A stretch of DNA of 64,000 nucleotides from Rhodanobacter spathiphylli B39 (GTDB lineage: Bacteria > Pseudomonadota > Gammaproteobacteria > Xanthomonadales > Rhodanobacteraceae): contig NZ_AJXT01000042.1 in NCBI RefSeq assembly GCF_000264295.1, positions 1-64,000 on the forward strand, given 5' to 3'. This document shows, in pieces, positions 19,314 through 29,101 of this stretch. Each line of letters begins with the position of its first letter. The stretch's first letter is position 1. The position numbers and the translations under genes are program-made. The notes under the pieces were generated by a model. The model did not search any database. It was not told the DNA's origin and saw only the letters and a program-made list of their open reading frames with translations.

Positions 19314-20447
19314 TTGAACGCGACCGGCCAGCCTGGCGAACGGCTGGACGAATGCGAGTCGTTGCGTGGCATCGCCATTGTGCTGGTGTTCTTCTACCAC
19401 TTCCTCGGCTCCTTGCGCGGCTACATGCCGAACCCCCAGGCCAGCTATGCCTCGGCACTGTTTTTCGGGGGAAGCATCGGGGTGGATCTGTTTTTTGTCT
19501 TGAGTGGCTTCCTGCTGTCGCTGCCCTACATTCGTGGCAGCCCGATGGTGCTCAGGCAGTTCTTCGGCAATCGTGCGTTGCGCATTCTCCCCATGTATTA
19601 CCTCATGGTGCTGGCAGGCGCCGCCTGGAAGGGAGATTGGCGCGCCGCGATGCACGCAGCCCTGTTCCAGAACATCAGCCTGGATACCCTGCTGCCGTTC
19701 GGACTGGTCTGGTGGAGTCTTGCGATCGAAGTCCAGTTCTATCTCGCGCTGCCGCTCGCGATCTGGCTGGCTCGACGGAAACAGGGGAGGTACCTGCTCG
19801 CAACCGTGTTGCTCGGCCTTTGCTTCTGCTACTGGAAACTCGCGACGCCTGCAGCGTCAGAATTCTGGGCTGCCCTGCGCAGCACCCTGCTGGGCCGTTG
19901 GCCGCAATTTGCCATCGGCATCGCGGCCGCCTGGACACATCACCACTACGGTCCCGTCTTGCGAAGCCTGAGCGTGCGGCAGCGTCGATGGCTGGGCACG
20001 TCTGTCGCGCTTGCCGCCATCGCCATGATCGATGTTCTGGCGACTCACAGCCTGCGCCAGTTCGGCATGTTGCAGTTCGGGTACTGGTATGCGAACTACC
20101 TGTACGTGTCGATTCTGTGGGCCGTGTTCATGGTGGCCCTGACCGATCTGCTTCCCCTATTCCGCAAGGTCGTGGTCAACCCCGTGCTGCACCGGATCGG
20201 CCTGTGGTCGTACTCCATCTACCTCGTGCACGCCGTATGCATCGTCTTCGCAGTCGTAAGGCTGGACATCCGGCCGTCCGACGAGCTGCTGACCCACCAC
20301 TTTTCCAACCTGATGCTGTTCATCTACATGGCCGGCGCTACGTTGCTCGTCTCCGCGACGACCTATCAACTGATCGAAAGGCCATTTTTGCGGCTGAAGC
20401 ACAGCCGCTTCCTGTTGATCGGAAAGGTTCGCGAAGACGTCATGTAA
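19314..20447 (+). CDS. Acyltransferase 3 family membrane protein (OafA/YrhL type)
   Basis: 377 residues with about ten membrane segments. Landmarks of the acyltransferase-3 family are RGIAIVLVFFYHF (catalytic-type His in the first helix), GVDLFFVLSGFLLS, and RALRILPMYYL. These enzymes move acyl, often acetyl, groups from the cytoplasm onto surface sugars such as O-antigen or exopolysaccharide. The only start in frame near the first helix is TTG 19314, with a poor ribosome site, so the start is uncertain. It stands alone, convergent with lysS; the acceptor is unknown. Confidence 0.85.
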   Translation: MNATGQPGERLDECESLRGIAIVLVFFYHFLGSLRGYMPNPQASYASALFFGGSIGVDLFFVLSGFLLSLPYIRGSPMVLRQFFGNRALRILPMYYLMVLAGAAWKGDWRAAMHAALFQNISLDTLLPFGLVWWSLAIEVQFYLALPLAIWLARRKQGRYLLATVLLGLCFCYWKLATPAASEFWAALRSTLLGRWPQFAIGIAAAWTHHHYGPVLRSLSVRQRRWLGTSVALAAIAMIDVLATHSLRQFGMLQFGYWYANYLYVSILWAVFMVALTDLLPLFRKVVVNPVLHRIGLWSYSIYLVHAVCIVFAVVRLDIRPSDELLTHHFSNLMLFIYMAGATLLVSATTYQLIERPFLRLKHSRFLLIGKVREDVM

Positions 20448-20509
20448 TCCGACGCACGCACAGCCACGAAACCATCCGACACCACCGCGCCGACGGTGCC
20501 AGTTCGGCC

Positions 20510-22036
<1,527 letters not shown>

Positions 22037-22141
22037 GGGGAACTCTGTTGCTCCAGGTGTCCGCAACGAGGGGCGCACACCAGATGGTCTGGGGTTGGGT
22101 GCAAGATGGCGCGTCGAGGTTTCCCTCGGGAGCCTGGCTCG

Positions 22142-22468
22142 TCAATCGTTTTTGCCGAATACTTCCTTGGCCGCATGCCTGGTTGCATCCCAGCCTTCGC
22201 GCGCGCCGTGGCCGATGGCGATTCCCGCCTTCTTCGCACCATGGCCGATGCCGACACCGGCGTCCTTCGCACCATGCCCGATCTTCTTGGCGACGTGTTT
22301 GGTCGCATGACCGACATCGCGGGCGCCATCGGCGACGCCGTGGCCGACGGCTTTGGCGTCCTGCTTGATGCCCTGGCCGGCGCCGCCCTGCTGCGATTGC
22401 GCGGCCGCGCCGAACGCAGCCAGTGCGGCACAGGCGATCACGATGCTGCAGATCCTCTTGCTGTTCAT
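22142..22468 (-). CDS. Small exported GHGAK-repeat protein
   Basis: 108 residues. A signal peptide (hydrophobic IVIACAALAAFGAAA) is followed by a strikingly repetitive mature part in which Gly-His-Gly-Ala-Lys/Arg-like units recur every 8-11 residues (AVGHGVADGARDVGHATKHV, then KIGHGAKDAGVGIGHGAKKA and so on). It looks amphipathic, basic, His- and Ala-rich. I do not recognise a characterised family. It lies between prfB and lysS. Possible roles are a metal- or acid-buffering periplasmic peptide or a membrane-associated stress peptide; both are guesses. Confidence 0.7.
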   Translation of the reverse strand: MNSKRICSIVIACAALAAFGAAAQSQQGGAGQGIKQDAKAVGHGVADGARDVGHATKHVAKKIGHGAKDAGVGIGHGAKKAGIAIGHGAREGWDATRHAAKEVFGKND

Positions 22469-22504
22469 GCGGCTATCTCGTCAGTAAGCGGAAGGCGTCA
22501 GGTC

Positions 22505-23630
22505 TCACGCATCGATGCGCTTGGAGCCGGCTTCGAGACCGGACTTCAGGCTGGCCTCGATGAACTCGTCGAGGTCGCCGTCCAGCACCTTCTGCGTATC
22601 GGTGCGCTCGATGCCGGTGCGCAGGTCCTTGATGCGGCTCTGGTCAAGTACGTAGTTGCGGATCTGGCTGCCCCAGCCGATGTCGGACTTGGTCGCCTCC
22701 AGCGCGTCCTTCTCGGCATTGCGCTTCTGGATCTCCAGCTCATAGAGCTTTGCGGCCAGCATCTTCATCGCGGTGTCGCGGTTCTGGTGCTGGCTGCGGC
22801 CGGTCTGGCAGGCCACCACGGTATTGGTCGGAATGTGGGTGATGCGCACCGCCGACTCGGTCTTGTTGACGTGCTGGCCACCGGCACCCGACGAACGGTA
22901 CACGTCGGTCTTGAGGTCGGCCGGGTTGATGTCGATCTCGATGTCGTCGTCCACTTCCGGCGACACGAATACCGAGGTGAAACTGGTGTGCCGACGATTG
23001 TCGGAGTCGAACGGGCTCTTGCGCACGAGCCGGTGTACGCCGATCTCGGTCTTCAGCCAGCCGTAGGCGTAGTCACCTTCCACCCGGAACGTGGCGGACT
23101 TGATCCCGGCCACGTCGCCGCCGCTGACTTCCATCAGCTCGGTCTTCCAGCCGCGGTTCTCGCACCAGCGCAGGTACATGCGCAGCAGCATCTCGGCCCA
23201 GTCCTGCGCCTCGGTGCCGCCGGCGCCTGCCTGGATGTCGACGAAGGCATTGGTCGAGTCCATCTTGCCCGAGAACATGCGCTGGAATTCCAGCTTGTTG
23301 ACCTCGGCGTCGACCTTGGCCAGGTCGTCGATCACCGACTGCGCGGTGTCGTCGTCGCTGTCGGCGATGGCCATCTCCAGCAGCTCGCCGGCATCGGTGA
23401 GGCTGGCCGTCATGCGGTCGATGCCGTTGACGATGGTATCCAGCCGGGCGCGCTCGCGGCCCAGTTCCTGCGCACGCGCCGGGTCGTCCCAGACGGTGGG
23501 ACTTTCCAGTTCGCGGGTTACTTCTTCCAGGCGTTCGCTCTTGGTGGCGTAGTCAAAGATACCCCCGAAGCGACTCGACACGGTCGCGAAGGTCGGCAAT
23601 CTGGGCCTGGATGGGATTGGTCTCGATCAT
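22505..23630 (-). CDS. prfB: Peptide chain release factor 2 (programmed +1 frameshift)
   Basis: RF2 recognises UGA and UAA. The gene is read in two pieces: 25 codons from ATG 23628-23630 to an in-frame TGA (23553-23555), then +1 shift to GAC (23552-23554) and 349 residues to 22505, giving 374 residues. The anticodon-like tripeptide SPF is in [14 protein letters not shown] and the catalytic GGQ in [11 protein letters not shown]. The long second piece alone would lack the first helix. Followed by the GHGAK gene and lysS on the same strand. Confidence 0.97.
23552..23567 (-). promoter_or_regulatory. prfB autoregulatory frameshift site
   Basis: On the minus strand the bases read CGGGGGTATCTTTGAC. 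GGGGG is the internal Shine-Dalgarno-like stimulator, CTT the slippery codon and TGA the stop with C after it. This is the known RF2 feedback device: low RF2 lets ribosomes shift into the +1 frame. Confidence 0.95.
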
Positions 23631-23736
23631 GGTCGGAAATCGCAGGAAAACAGCCCCCGATATTAGCAGAGCGTGCGCCGTTGCACGCGGTTGCTGGCTA
23701 CACTTGAAGGCTCCCCGACATGAAGGAAGATGGGCA

Positions 23737-25029
23737 ATGAAGAAATGGACTTTTCTATCCGCGGTCGCCTGCGGCCTGGCCGGCCTCGGCTGCCTGCCGG
23801 CCACGCACGCATCGGGCCCGGGAACGCCCTCTTCCCCATCGGGTTCGGATGCTGCCACGCTGGCCATCGTGGAAAAGGCGCTGAACCAGGCCGACGTGCC
23901 GGCCCTGGCCCGCATGTACCAGGCCTCGAACGATCCCGTCAGTCGCGTCCTTGCCGCCATGACCCTGGAACGCATCCACTTCAATCTGGAAAAGTCTAGC
24001 GAGGATGCACGTGTCTGCGAACGCAGCCTGATCGACAGCAATCCCGAGGTCGCCTTCTTCTGCGCGAAATTTGCCAACGGCAACCTGCGGCTGTCCCAGG
24101 GCTCAGCCAAGGCCGATGCGGCCGAGCTGGACATCATCCGCCGGTTCCAGGACAAGGTGGCTCCGGCCAGGATCGAGCAGATGCGGAGCTACCTGGCCAG
24201 CCAGGCCGGCACGCCACAACTTGAGCTGGTCATGCCGTCGCACAGCTTCAGCATTCCGCTTCATCGCAGCCTGGCGCAAGCCAACCTGCCGGCCGTGGAA
24301 GTGGAAAGCGGCGGCAAGAAGATATGGCTGCTGGTCGACACGGGCAGTTCGGCGCTGACACTGGACGAAGACAGCGCACGCAAGCTCGGCGTCGCCATGG
24401 TTGATCGCACCGGCAAGGTCGGCGGGTTTCTGTCGCACGACATCCCCGTCCGCTACGGCACCCTGGCCAGGCTCCGCATCGGCGAGCTCACCCTGCTGAA
24501 CGTTCCGGTGACCGTAGTGCCGGCGGATCATCGGCTGCTCGGCATGGGCATCCTGCGGCGACTGGGCGCGTTTCGCCTCACCGAGAGCTCGCTGGTGGTT
24601 GGCGACAGCAGCGATGGCGACGGCGCCTGCAGGGAGCCGATGCTGGTATCCAGCGATGTCTGGGGCAACCAGTTGCGCGTGGTCACCGCCCTGTCGATCG
24701 ACGGTCAATTGCGCACGGCACTGATCGACAGCGGCACCAGCCACTACCTCGCCGCCGACCAGCATGCCCTCGACGAGCTGCACAGCAGCCCGGGGCGGCG
24801 GCTCAGGGTCCGCGACATGGGCGCGCACCAACACGCCGCGCGCATCAGCCGGGCCACCGCCGATATCGACATCTCCGGGCAGCCATTCACCGTCACCTTC
24901 AATGTATTCAAGCAGGCCAGCCTGCCATGGCATTACCTCCTCGGCGGCGGCGCCCTGCGCTACATGGACTTCCTTTTCGACTTCAACAACCGGCATACCT
25001 GCCTGCTGATCCATCCCGACCGGCATTGA
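23737..25029 (+). CDS. Exported retropepsin-like aspartyl protease with two D-[TS]-G motifs
   Basis: 430 residues. A signal peptide (CGLAGLGCLPATHA) is followed by a helical region to about residue 150. Then comes a retropepsin-like half with LLVDTGSSALTLDEDSA, and a second half with TALIDSGTSHYLAAD. Retropepsin-type bacterial proteins usually have one catalytic motif per chain and dimerise; two in one chain would allow a monomeric, pepsin-like active site. The ending LLGGGALRYMDFLFDFNNR fits the family. ATG 23737 is preceded by AAGGAA. Substrate unknown. It lies alone between prfB (divergent) and asnB (convergent). Confidence 0.8.
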   Translation: MKKWTFLSAVACGLAGLGCLPATHASGPGTPSSPSGSDAATLAIVEKALNQADVPALARMYQASNDPVSRVLAAMTLERIHFNLEKSSEDARVCERSLIDSNPEVAFFCAKFANGNLRLSQGSAKADAAELDIIRRFQDKVAPARIEQMRSYLASQAGTPQLELVMPSHSFSIPLHRSLAQANLPAVEVESGGKKIWLLVDTGSSALTLDEDSARKLGVAMVDRTGKVGGFLSHDIPVRYGTLARLRIGELTLLNVPVTVVPADHRLLGMGILRRLGAFRLTESSLVVGDSSDGDGACREPMLVSSDVWGNQLRVVTALSIDGQLRTALIDSGTSHYLAADQHALDELHSSPGRRLRVRDMGAHQHAARISRATADIDISGQPFTVTFNVFKQASLPWHYLLGGGALRYMDFLFDFNNRHTCLLIHPDRH

Positions 25030-25033
25030 CCGT

Positions 25034-26704
25034 TCAGCTCGCCAGCGCCTGCTGATGCACTCCCCTGACCGCCCGGCCCGACGGATCGGCTGTGCTGGCG
25101 AAGGCCGGGTCCCAGGCCAGCGCCGCGGGTGACGAACAGGCGATCGACTTGCCGCCGGGCACGGTCGCCGCGCAAGCTTCGCCGGGAAAATGCTGCTCGA
25201 AGATGCGGCGGTAGAAGTACGCCTCCTTGGTCGCCGGCGTGTTGAACGGATAGCGCGCCGCGGCGGCGGCGAATTCGCGGTCGCTGACCGCCTGCTCGGC
25301 GTGCGCCTTCAGCCCGTCGATCCAGCCGTAACCCACGCCGTCGCTGAACTGTTCCTTCTGCCGCCACAGGATCGAATCCGGCAGCGCGCCATCGAACGCT
25401 TCACGCAGCACCGCTTTCTCGATGCGCCCCTGCCCGGCCATCTTGTGCGCGGCATCGAGCCCCATCGCCAAGTCGATGAACTCCAGGTCGAGGAACGGCA
25501 CGCGCGCCTCCACGCCCCAGGCCATCATCGCCTTGTTCGCGCGCAGGCAGTCGTAGCTGTGCAACGCGTCGAGCTTGCGCACGGTCTCCTCGTGGAAGGC
25601 CTCGGCCGAGGGCGCCTTGTGGAAGTACAGGTAGCCGCCGAAAATCTCGTCCGAGCCCTCGCCCGACAGCACCATCTTCACCCCCATCGCCTTGATCCGC
25701 CGCGCCAGCAGGTACATCGGCGTGGCGGCGCGGATGGTGGTGACGTCGTAGGTTTCGATGTGGCGGATCACTTCCGGCAGGGCATCCAGTCCTTCCCAGA
25801 ACGTGTAGACGAAGCCGTGATGGACGGTGCCCAGCGCGTCGGCGGCGACCTGCGCCGCGGCCAGGTCGGGCGATCCGTCCAGCCCGATCGCGAACGAATG
25901 CAGGCGCGGCCACCAGGCTTCGCTGCGGTCGTCGTCCTCGACGCGTTCGCGGGCGAACCGGGCGGCGCAGGCGGCCACCAGCGAGGAATCCAGCCCGCCG
26001 GAAAGCAGCACGCCGTACGGCACGTCGGTCATCAGCTGGCGATGCACGGCCTGCTCGAACGCCTTGCGCAAGACCGGTGCCGCCACGTCATGGCCGCGCG
26101 TGGCGGCGTAGTCGCGCCATGGCCTGGCGTAGTAGCTGCGCAGTTCGCCGCTGGCGCTGTCATAGACATGACCCGGCGGGAACGGCGCCACGTCGGCGCA
26201 CACGCCGACCAGTGCCTTCATCTCCGAGGCCACGCACAGGCGGCCCTGCGCATCGTGGCCCCAGTACAGCGGACAGACGCCGATCGGGTCGCGCGCGATC
26301 AGGTAACGCTGCGCCGTGCCGTCCCACAGGGCGAACGCGAAGATGCCGTTGAGCCTGCCCACGAAGTCGCCGCCCTGCTCGCGGTACAGCGCGTTGATCA
26401 CCTCGCAGTCCGAGCCGGTAGTGAAGTCGTAACCGCTGGCCGCACGCAGTTCGCGGTGGTTGTAGATCTCGCCATTCACCGCCAGAGCCAGCGCGCCGTC
26501 GCGCGAACGCAACGGCTGCGCGCCCGAGGCCGGGTCGACGATGGCCAACCGCTCGTGCACCAGGATCACCCCGGCGTCGACGAACACCCCGCTCCAGTCC
26601 GGCCCGCGATGGCGCTGCCGCTGCGACAGCTCCAGCGCCTGCCGGCGCAACGAAGCGAGGTCGTCGCCCGGCTGCAGGTCGAACATTCCGAAAATCGAGC
26701 ACAT
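25034..26704 (-). CDS. asnB: Asparagine synthase (glutamine-hydrolysing), AsnB
   Basis: 556 residues. The start ATG 26704 is fixed by Cys2 (MCSIFGMFD), the glutaminase nucleophile exposed after Met removal; GAGGAA lies nine bases upstream. The N-terminal glutaminase domain has RHRGPDWSG, VNGEIYNHRELR and the C-terminal synthetase domain has the pyrophosphate loop SGGLDSS and GEGSDEIFGGYLYFHKAP. It makes asparagine from aspartate, glutamine and ATP. Its 5' region contains a terminator and an asparagine-rich leader ORF (separate entries), suggesting attenuation by asparaginyl-tRNA supply. Confidence 0.97.
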   Translation of the reverse strand: MCSIFGMFDLQPGDDLASLRRQALELSQRQRHRGPDWSGVFVDAGVILVHERLAIVDPASGAQPLRSRDGALALAVNGEIYNHRELRAASGYDFTTGSDCEVINALYREQGGDFVGRLNGIFAFALWDGTAQRYLIARDPIGVCPLYWGHDAQGRLCVASEMKALVGVCADVAPFPPGHVYDSASGELRSYYARPWRDYAATRGHDVAAPVLRKAFEQAVHRQLMTDVPYGVLLSGGLDSSLVAACAARFARERVEDDDRSEAWWPRLHSFAIGLDGSPDLAAAQVAADALGTVHHGFVYTFWEGLDALPEVIRHIETYDVTTIRAATPMYLLARRIKAMGVKMVLSGEGSDEIFGGYLYFHKAPSAEAFHEETVRKLDALHSYDCLRANKAMMAWGVEARVPFLDLEFIDLAMGLDAAHKMAGQGRIEKAVLREAFDGALPDSILWRQKEQFSDGVGYGWIDGLKAHAEQAVSDREFAAAAARYPFNTPATKEAYFYRRIFEQHFPGEACAATVPGGKSIACSSPAALAWDPAFASTADPSGRAVRGVHQQALAS

Positions 26705-26754
26705 GGTGGAAGTTTCCTCGTTGCTGTCTGTGGATACCGCTCTTCTGAAAAATC

Positions 26755-26870
26755 GGCCATGGATGGCCGGGTTTGCTCTGCGCGGAAGGAGCCGCGCAAA
26801 AAGTGACCGCACGGCCATGGATGGCCGGGTTTGCCCTGCGCGAATGGACCCGCGCAAAAATCAAGCACAC
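26755..26870. repeat. Two tandem 58-bp repeats in the asnB leader
   Basis: Unit 1 starts at 26755 and unit 2 at 26813. Each begins GGCCATGGATGGCCGGGTTT (itself an inverted repeat around the centre) and continues with a TGCGCG...CGCGCA stem and a run of A. The units differ at a few positions in the loop and diverge at the end. They lie between the attenuator terminator and asnB, inside its untranslated leader. Confidence 0.75.
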
Positions 26871-26875
26871 AAAAC

Positions 26876-26906
26876 GAAAGAGGCCCGCACTGGGCGGGCC
26901 TCTTTC
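26876..26906 (-). terminator. Attenuator terminator hairpin upstream of asnB
   Basis: A perfect 13-bp stem GAAAGAGGCCCGC/GCGGGCCTCTTTC with a 5-base loop. On the minus strand the second arm leads into CTTTCGTTTTG. It lies 22 bases after the stop of the Asn-rich leader ORF and about 170 bases before asnB, so it would stop asnB transcription early. Confidence 0.85.
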
Positions 26907-26928
26907 GCGTATTCGATGAAACTTGCAG

Positions 26929-27048
26929 CTACGCGCGGGCCCGCCAACGGTTGGCGTTATTCGCGCGATTATTGTTGTTGCCGGCCAGCACGAAGCCGCA
27001 CGCGGAAAGCGCGGTGGAGTTCAGGCTGCTGATGGCGAAGGAAGGCAT
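26929..27048 (-). CDS. Asparagine-rich leader peptide of asnB (attenuation)
   Basis: A 39-codon ORF begins at ATG 27048 and ends TAG 26929. Codons 24-33 read Asn-Asn-Asn-Asn-Arg-Ala-Asn-Asn-Ala-Asn, seven Asn of ten; an eighth Asn is codon 10. The last sense codons (Trp-Arg-Ala) contain GGCGGGCC (minus strand, 26938-26945), which is the exact complement of GGCCCGCC in the 5' arm of the terminator (26893-26900). A ribosome stalled on Asn codons would leave GGCGGGCC free to form the antiterminator; a ribosome reaching the stop would cover it and let the terminator form. This is the classical his/trp/leu leader logic applied to asparagine. The ribosome site (TTGAG) is weak. Confidence 0.8.
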   Translation of the reverse strand: MPSFAISSLNSTALSACGFVLAGNNNNRANNANRWRARA

Positions 27049-27134
27049 GGCTCAACTTGAACAGATCATCCGGCGCTTGGCAAGTGCTGGCACAACAGTG
27101 TCGTCAGCCGCCGCTTGCCGCTACATTGCCGCCA

Positions 27135-28241
27135 ATGAGCCCTGACGCAACACGGATGTCTGCCCGCTCCCGCACCGACCCGGCACCGATGCCCGCGGGA
27201 GGGCGGCCACTGCGCTGGTGGATTCCGCTGCTGGCCTGGTTCCTGCGCGGCTTCTATTTCGGCCGCATCCGCATCGTCGGTGCCTATCGGCATCCCGTGC
27301 CGCGACGCGGCGGTCGCCTGATCGTCAGCAGCCACCGCAACGGAGCGATCGACGGCTACACCGTGCTGCGGGTGTTTCCCGGTGCGCAGGGGCTGGTCTC
27401 CATCCAGCTGCTCCGGCACCCGCTGCTGCGCTGGATGTTCGACGGCATCGCGGTGGTACGCGACAAGGATCGCGAGCGTTACGGCACCCGGCGTGCCGCG
27501 TTCGCCCATCCCGTCGACGCCGGCTGCGCCCAGTTGCGTGCGGGCGGCGACCTGGTGATCTTTCCCGAAGGCAGCAGCGATTGGGGCTGGCAACCATTGC
27601 CCTACCAGCGCGGCGCGGCGCGCATCGCACGTACCCTGCTGGACGAGGGCGTGTCGCTGGAGGTGGTTCCGCTGGGACTGCACTACCAGGCTCCAGACCG
27701 TTTCCGTTCGCGCGTCGAGGCGCTGGTCGGCATGCCGGTGGCCTTGCCTGCACGCGACACCTGCGAGTCCGATCGCGATTGGGAGCGGCGCATCCATCAG
27801 GCGATCGCCACTGCGCTCGACGCGGTTTCGGTGAACTGTCCGGATGCGGAGACCTTTGCGGCCGCGGAAGCGCGGGCGACGGTGCAGGCCGCGACAGGCG
27901 AGTCCTATGCGCTGGCGTTCATCGATGCCCAGCAGCACCCGCAGCTGCCGCCGCCACAACCAAGCACTCGCTCCTGGCCGTGGGACTGGCTGGCGGTGGC
28001 GGCCTTCATGCTGCTGGCGGCGCCGGTGCTGCTGGCCGGCCGGTTCGCCGGTGGCAAGGCGGATGCGCGCAATACGGTGAGCTTCTTCCGCATCGTGGGT
28101 GGGCTGCTGGTGGCGATCGTCTGGCTGCCCTGTCTGCTGTTGATGACAGGGTTCTGGCCATGGCCGCTGCTGGTGCTGTGGCCATTGGCTGCACTCGGCT
28201 GGTGGCGCTGGCCGCGGGTGATGCATCGGGGAAAGCCGTGA
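27135..28241 (+). CDS. PlsC-like glycerolipid acyltransferase with C-terminal membrane segments
   Basis: 368 residues. The acyltransferase block contains SSHRNGAIDGY (an H-x5-D variant of the catalytic motif, as in the GPAT/GAT branch) and the phosphate-binding VIFPEGSSDWG about 80 residues later. A hydrophobic helix lies near the N terminus and three or four strong membrane segments lie in the last 90 residues (WLAVAAFMLLAAPVLLAG, FFRIVGGLLVAIVWLPCLLL). It probably acylates glycerol phosphate, lysophosphatidate or a related lipid. The start (27135 versus 27156) is uncertain. It heads a three-gene operon with PAP2 and PEP-synthase-like genes. Confidence 0.82.
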   Translation: MSPDATRMSARSRTDPAPMPAGGRPLRWWIPLLAWFLRGFYFGRIRIVGAYRHPVPRRGGRLIVSSHRNGAIDGYTVLRVFPGAQGLVSIQLLRHPLLRWMFDGIAVVRDKDRERYGTRRAAFAHPVDAGCAQLRAGGDLVIFPEGSSDWGWQPLPYQRGAARIARTLLDEGVSLEVVPLGLHYQAPDRFRSRVEALVGMPVALPARDTCESDRDWERRIHQAIATALDAVSVNCPDAETFAAAEARATVQAATGESYALAFIDAQQHPQLPPPQPSTRSWPWDWLAVAAFMLLAAPVLLAGRFAGGKADARNTVSFFRIVGGLLVAIVWLPCLLLMTGFWPWPLLVLWPLAALGWWRWPRVMHRGKP

Positions 28242-28243
28242 AC

Positions 28244-29101
28244 ATGCCACGCAACGCGCGCTGGATCGGCCATGCCTTCGCCGCCGAGCTGTTGCTGATC
28301 CTGGTGCTCGGCAGCGTCGGCGCCTGGCGGCTGGATGACGGCGACCTGCACGCCGCCAGCGTGCTTGGCGGCATCGCCTGGCTGCTGTTGCTGGCCGCCA
28401 CGCTGGCCGCGCCCGGCAGTGGCTGGGCGAACTGGAAAGGCACGCTGCAGTTCGTCGCCTGCTGGCTGATCTTTCCGCTGTTCAAGGCGATCCGCGAGGT
28501 GTTCATCCAGCACACCGCCGACGCGACGCTGCTCGCCCTGGATCGTGATCTGTGGGGTGGCCGCAGCCTGCCGGAACACCTGCTGGGCTGGGAGCGGCCG
28601 TGGCTGTCGGAGCTGCTCAGCAGCGGCTACTTCCTGTTCTATTTCGTGGTGTTGCTGCCGGCGATCATGTTCAGCGTGCGGCGCCGCAGCCCCGAGGCGA
28701 AGGCGTTCTTCCTCGGCCTGACCCTGATGTATCTGGTCGGCTTTGCCGGCTACCTGCTGGTGCCGGCCGGCGGACCGTACATGGCCTTTCCCGAAGTGTT
28801 TCCCTATCCGGTGCGCGGCGGCGCGATGACCGCCCTGCTGGCCGGCGTGGTCAAGGCCGGCATCACCGGCATGGACGTATTTCCCAGCCTGCATAGCGGC
28901 ATCGGCGTGTACGTGCTGGGCTTCTTCGCGCTCGGTGGCTATCGGCGCATCGCGCTCCTGCTGGCGCCGATCATCCTGGCGCTGGTGGTGGCCACGCTGT
29001 ACCTGCGCTATCACTACGGCATCGACGTGCTGTGCGGGATCGCCCTCGCCGCCGCGGTGCTCGCCTTCATCCAGCGCTACCGCAAGGAAACCCACGCATG
29101 A
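28244..29101 (+). CDS. PAP2-superfamily membrane phosphatase/phosphotransferase
   Basis: 285 residues with about six membrane segments. PAP2 motifs are present as FPSLHSGIGVYVLG (catalytic His in SLHSG) and RYHYGIDVLCG (second His and Asp); the order and the AGGPYMAFPEVF loop recall inositolphosphotransferase-like PAP2 proteins. It would act on a lipid phosphate or head group on the outer face of the inner membrane. ATG 28244 is two bases past the preceding stop; GTG 28238, overlapping it by four bases, is also possible. Its stop overlaps the next start (ATGA). Confidence 0.85.
   Translation: MPRNARWIGHAFAAELLLILVLGSVGAWRLDDGDLHAASVLGGIAWLLLLAATLAAPGSGWANWKGTLQFVACWLIFPLFKAIREVFIQHTADATLLALDRDLWGGRSLPEHLLGWERPWLSELLSSGYFLFYFVVLLPAIMFSVRRRSPEAKAFFLGLTLMYLVGFAGYLLVPAGGPYMAFPEVFPYPVRGGAMTALLAGVVKAGITGMDVFPSLHSGIGVYVLGFFALGGYRRIALLLAPIILALVVATLYLRYHYGIDVLCGIALAAAVLAFIQRYRKETHA

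Noticed and set aside
22142-22468. Repeated short units that might be read as a CRISPR array
   Set aside because: The repeats are in-frame GHGAK codons with irregular spacing, with a signal peptide before them.
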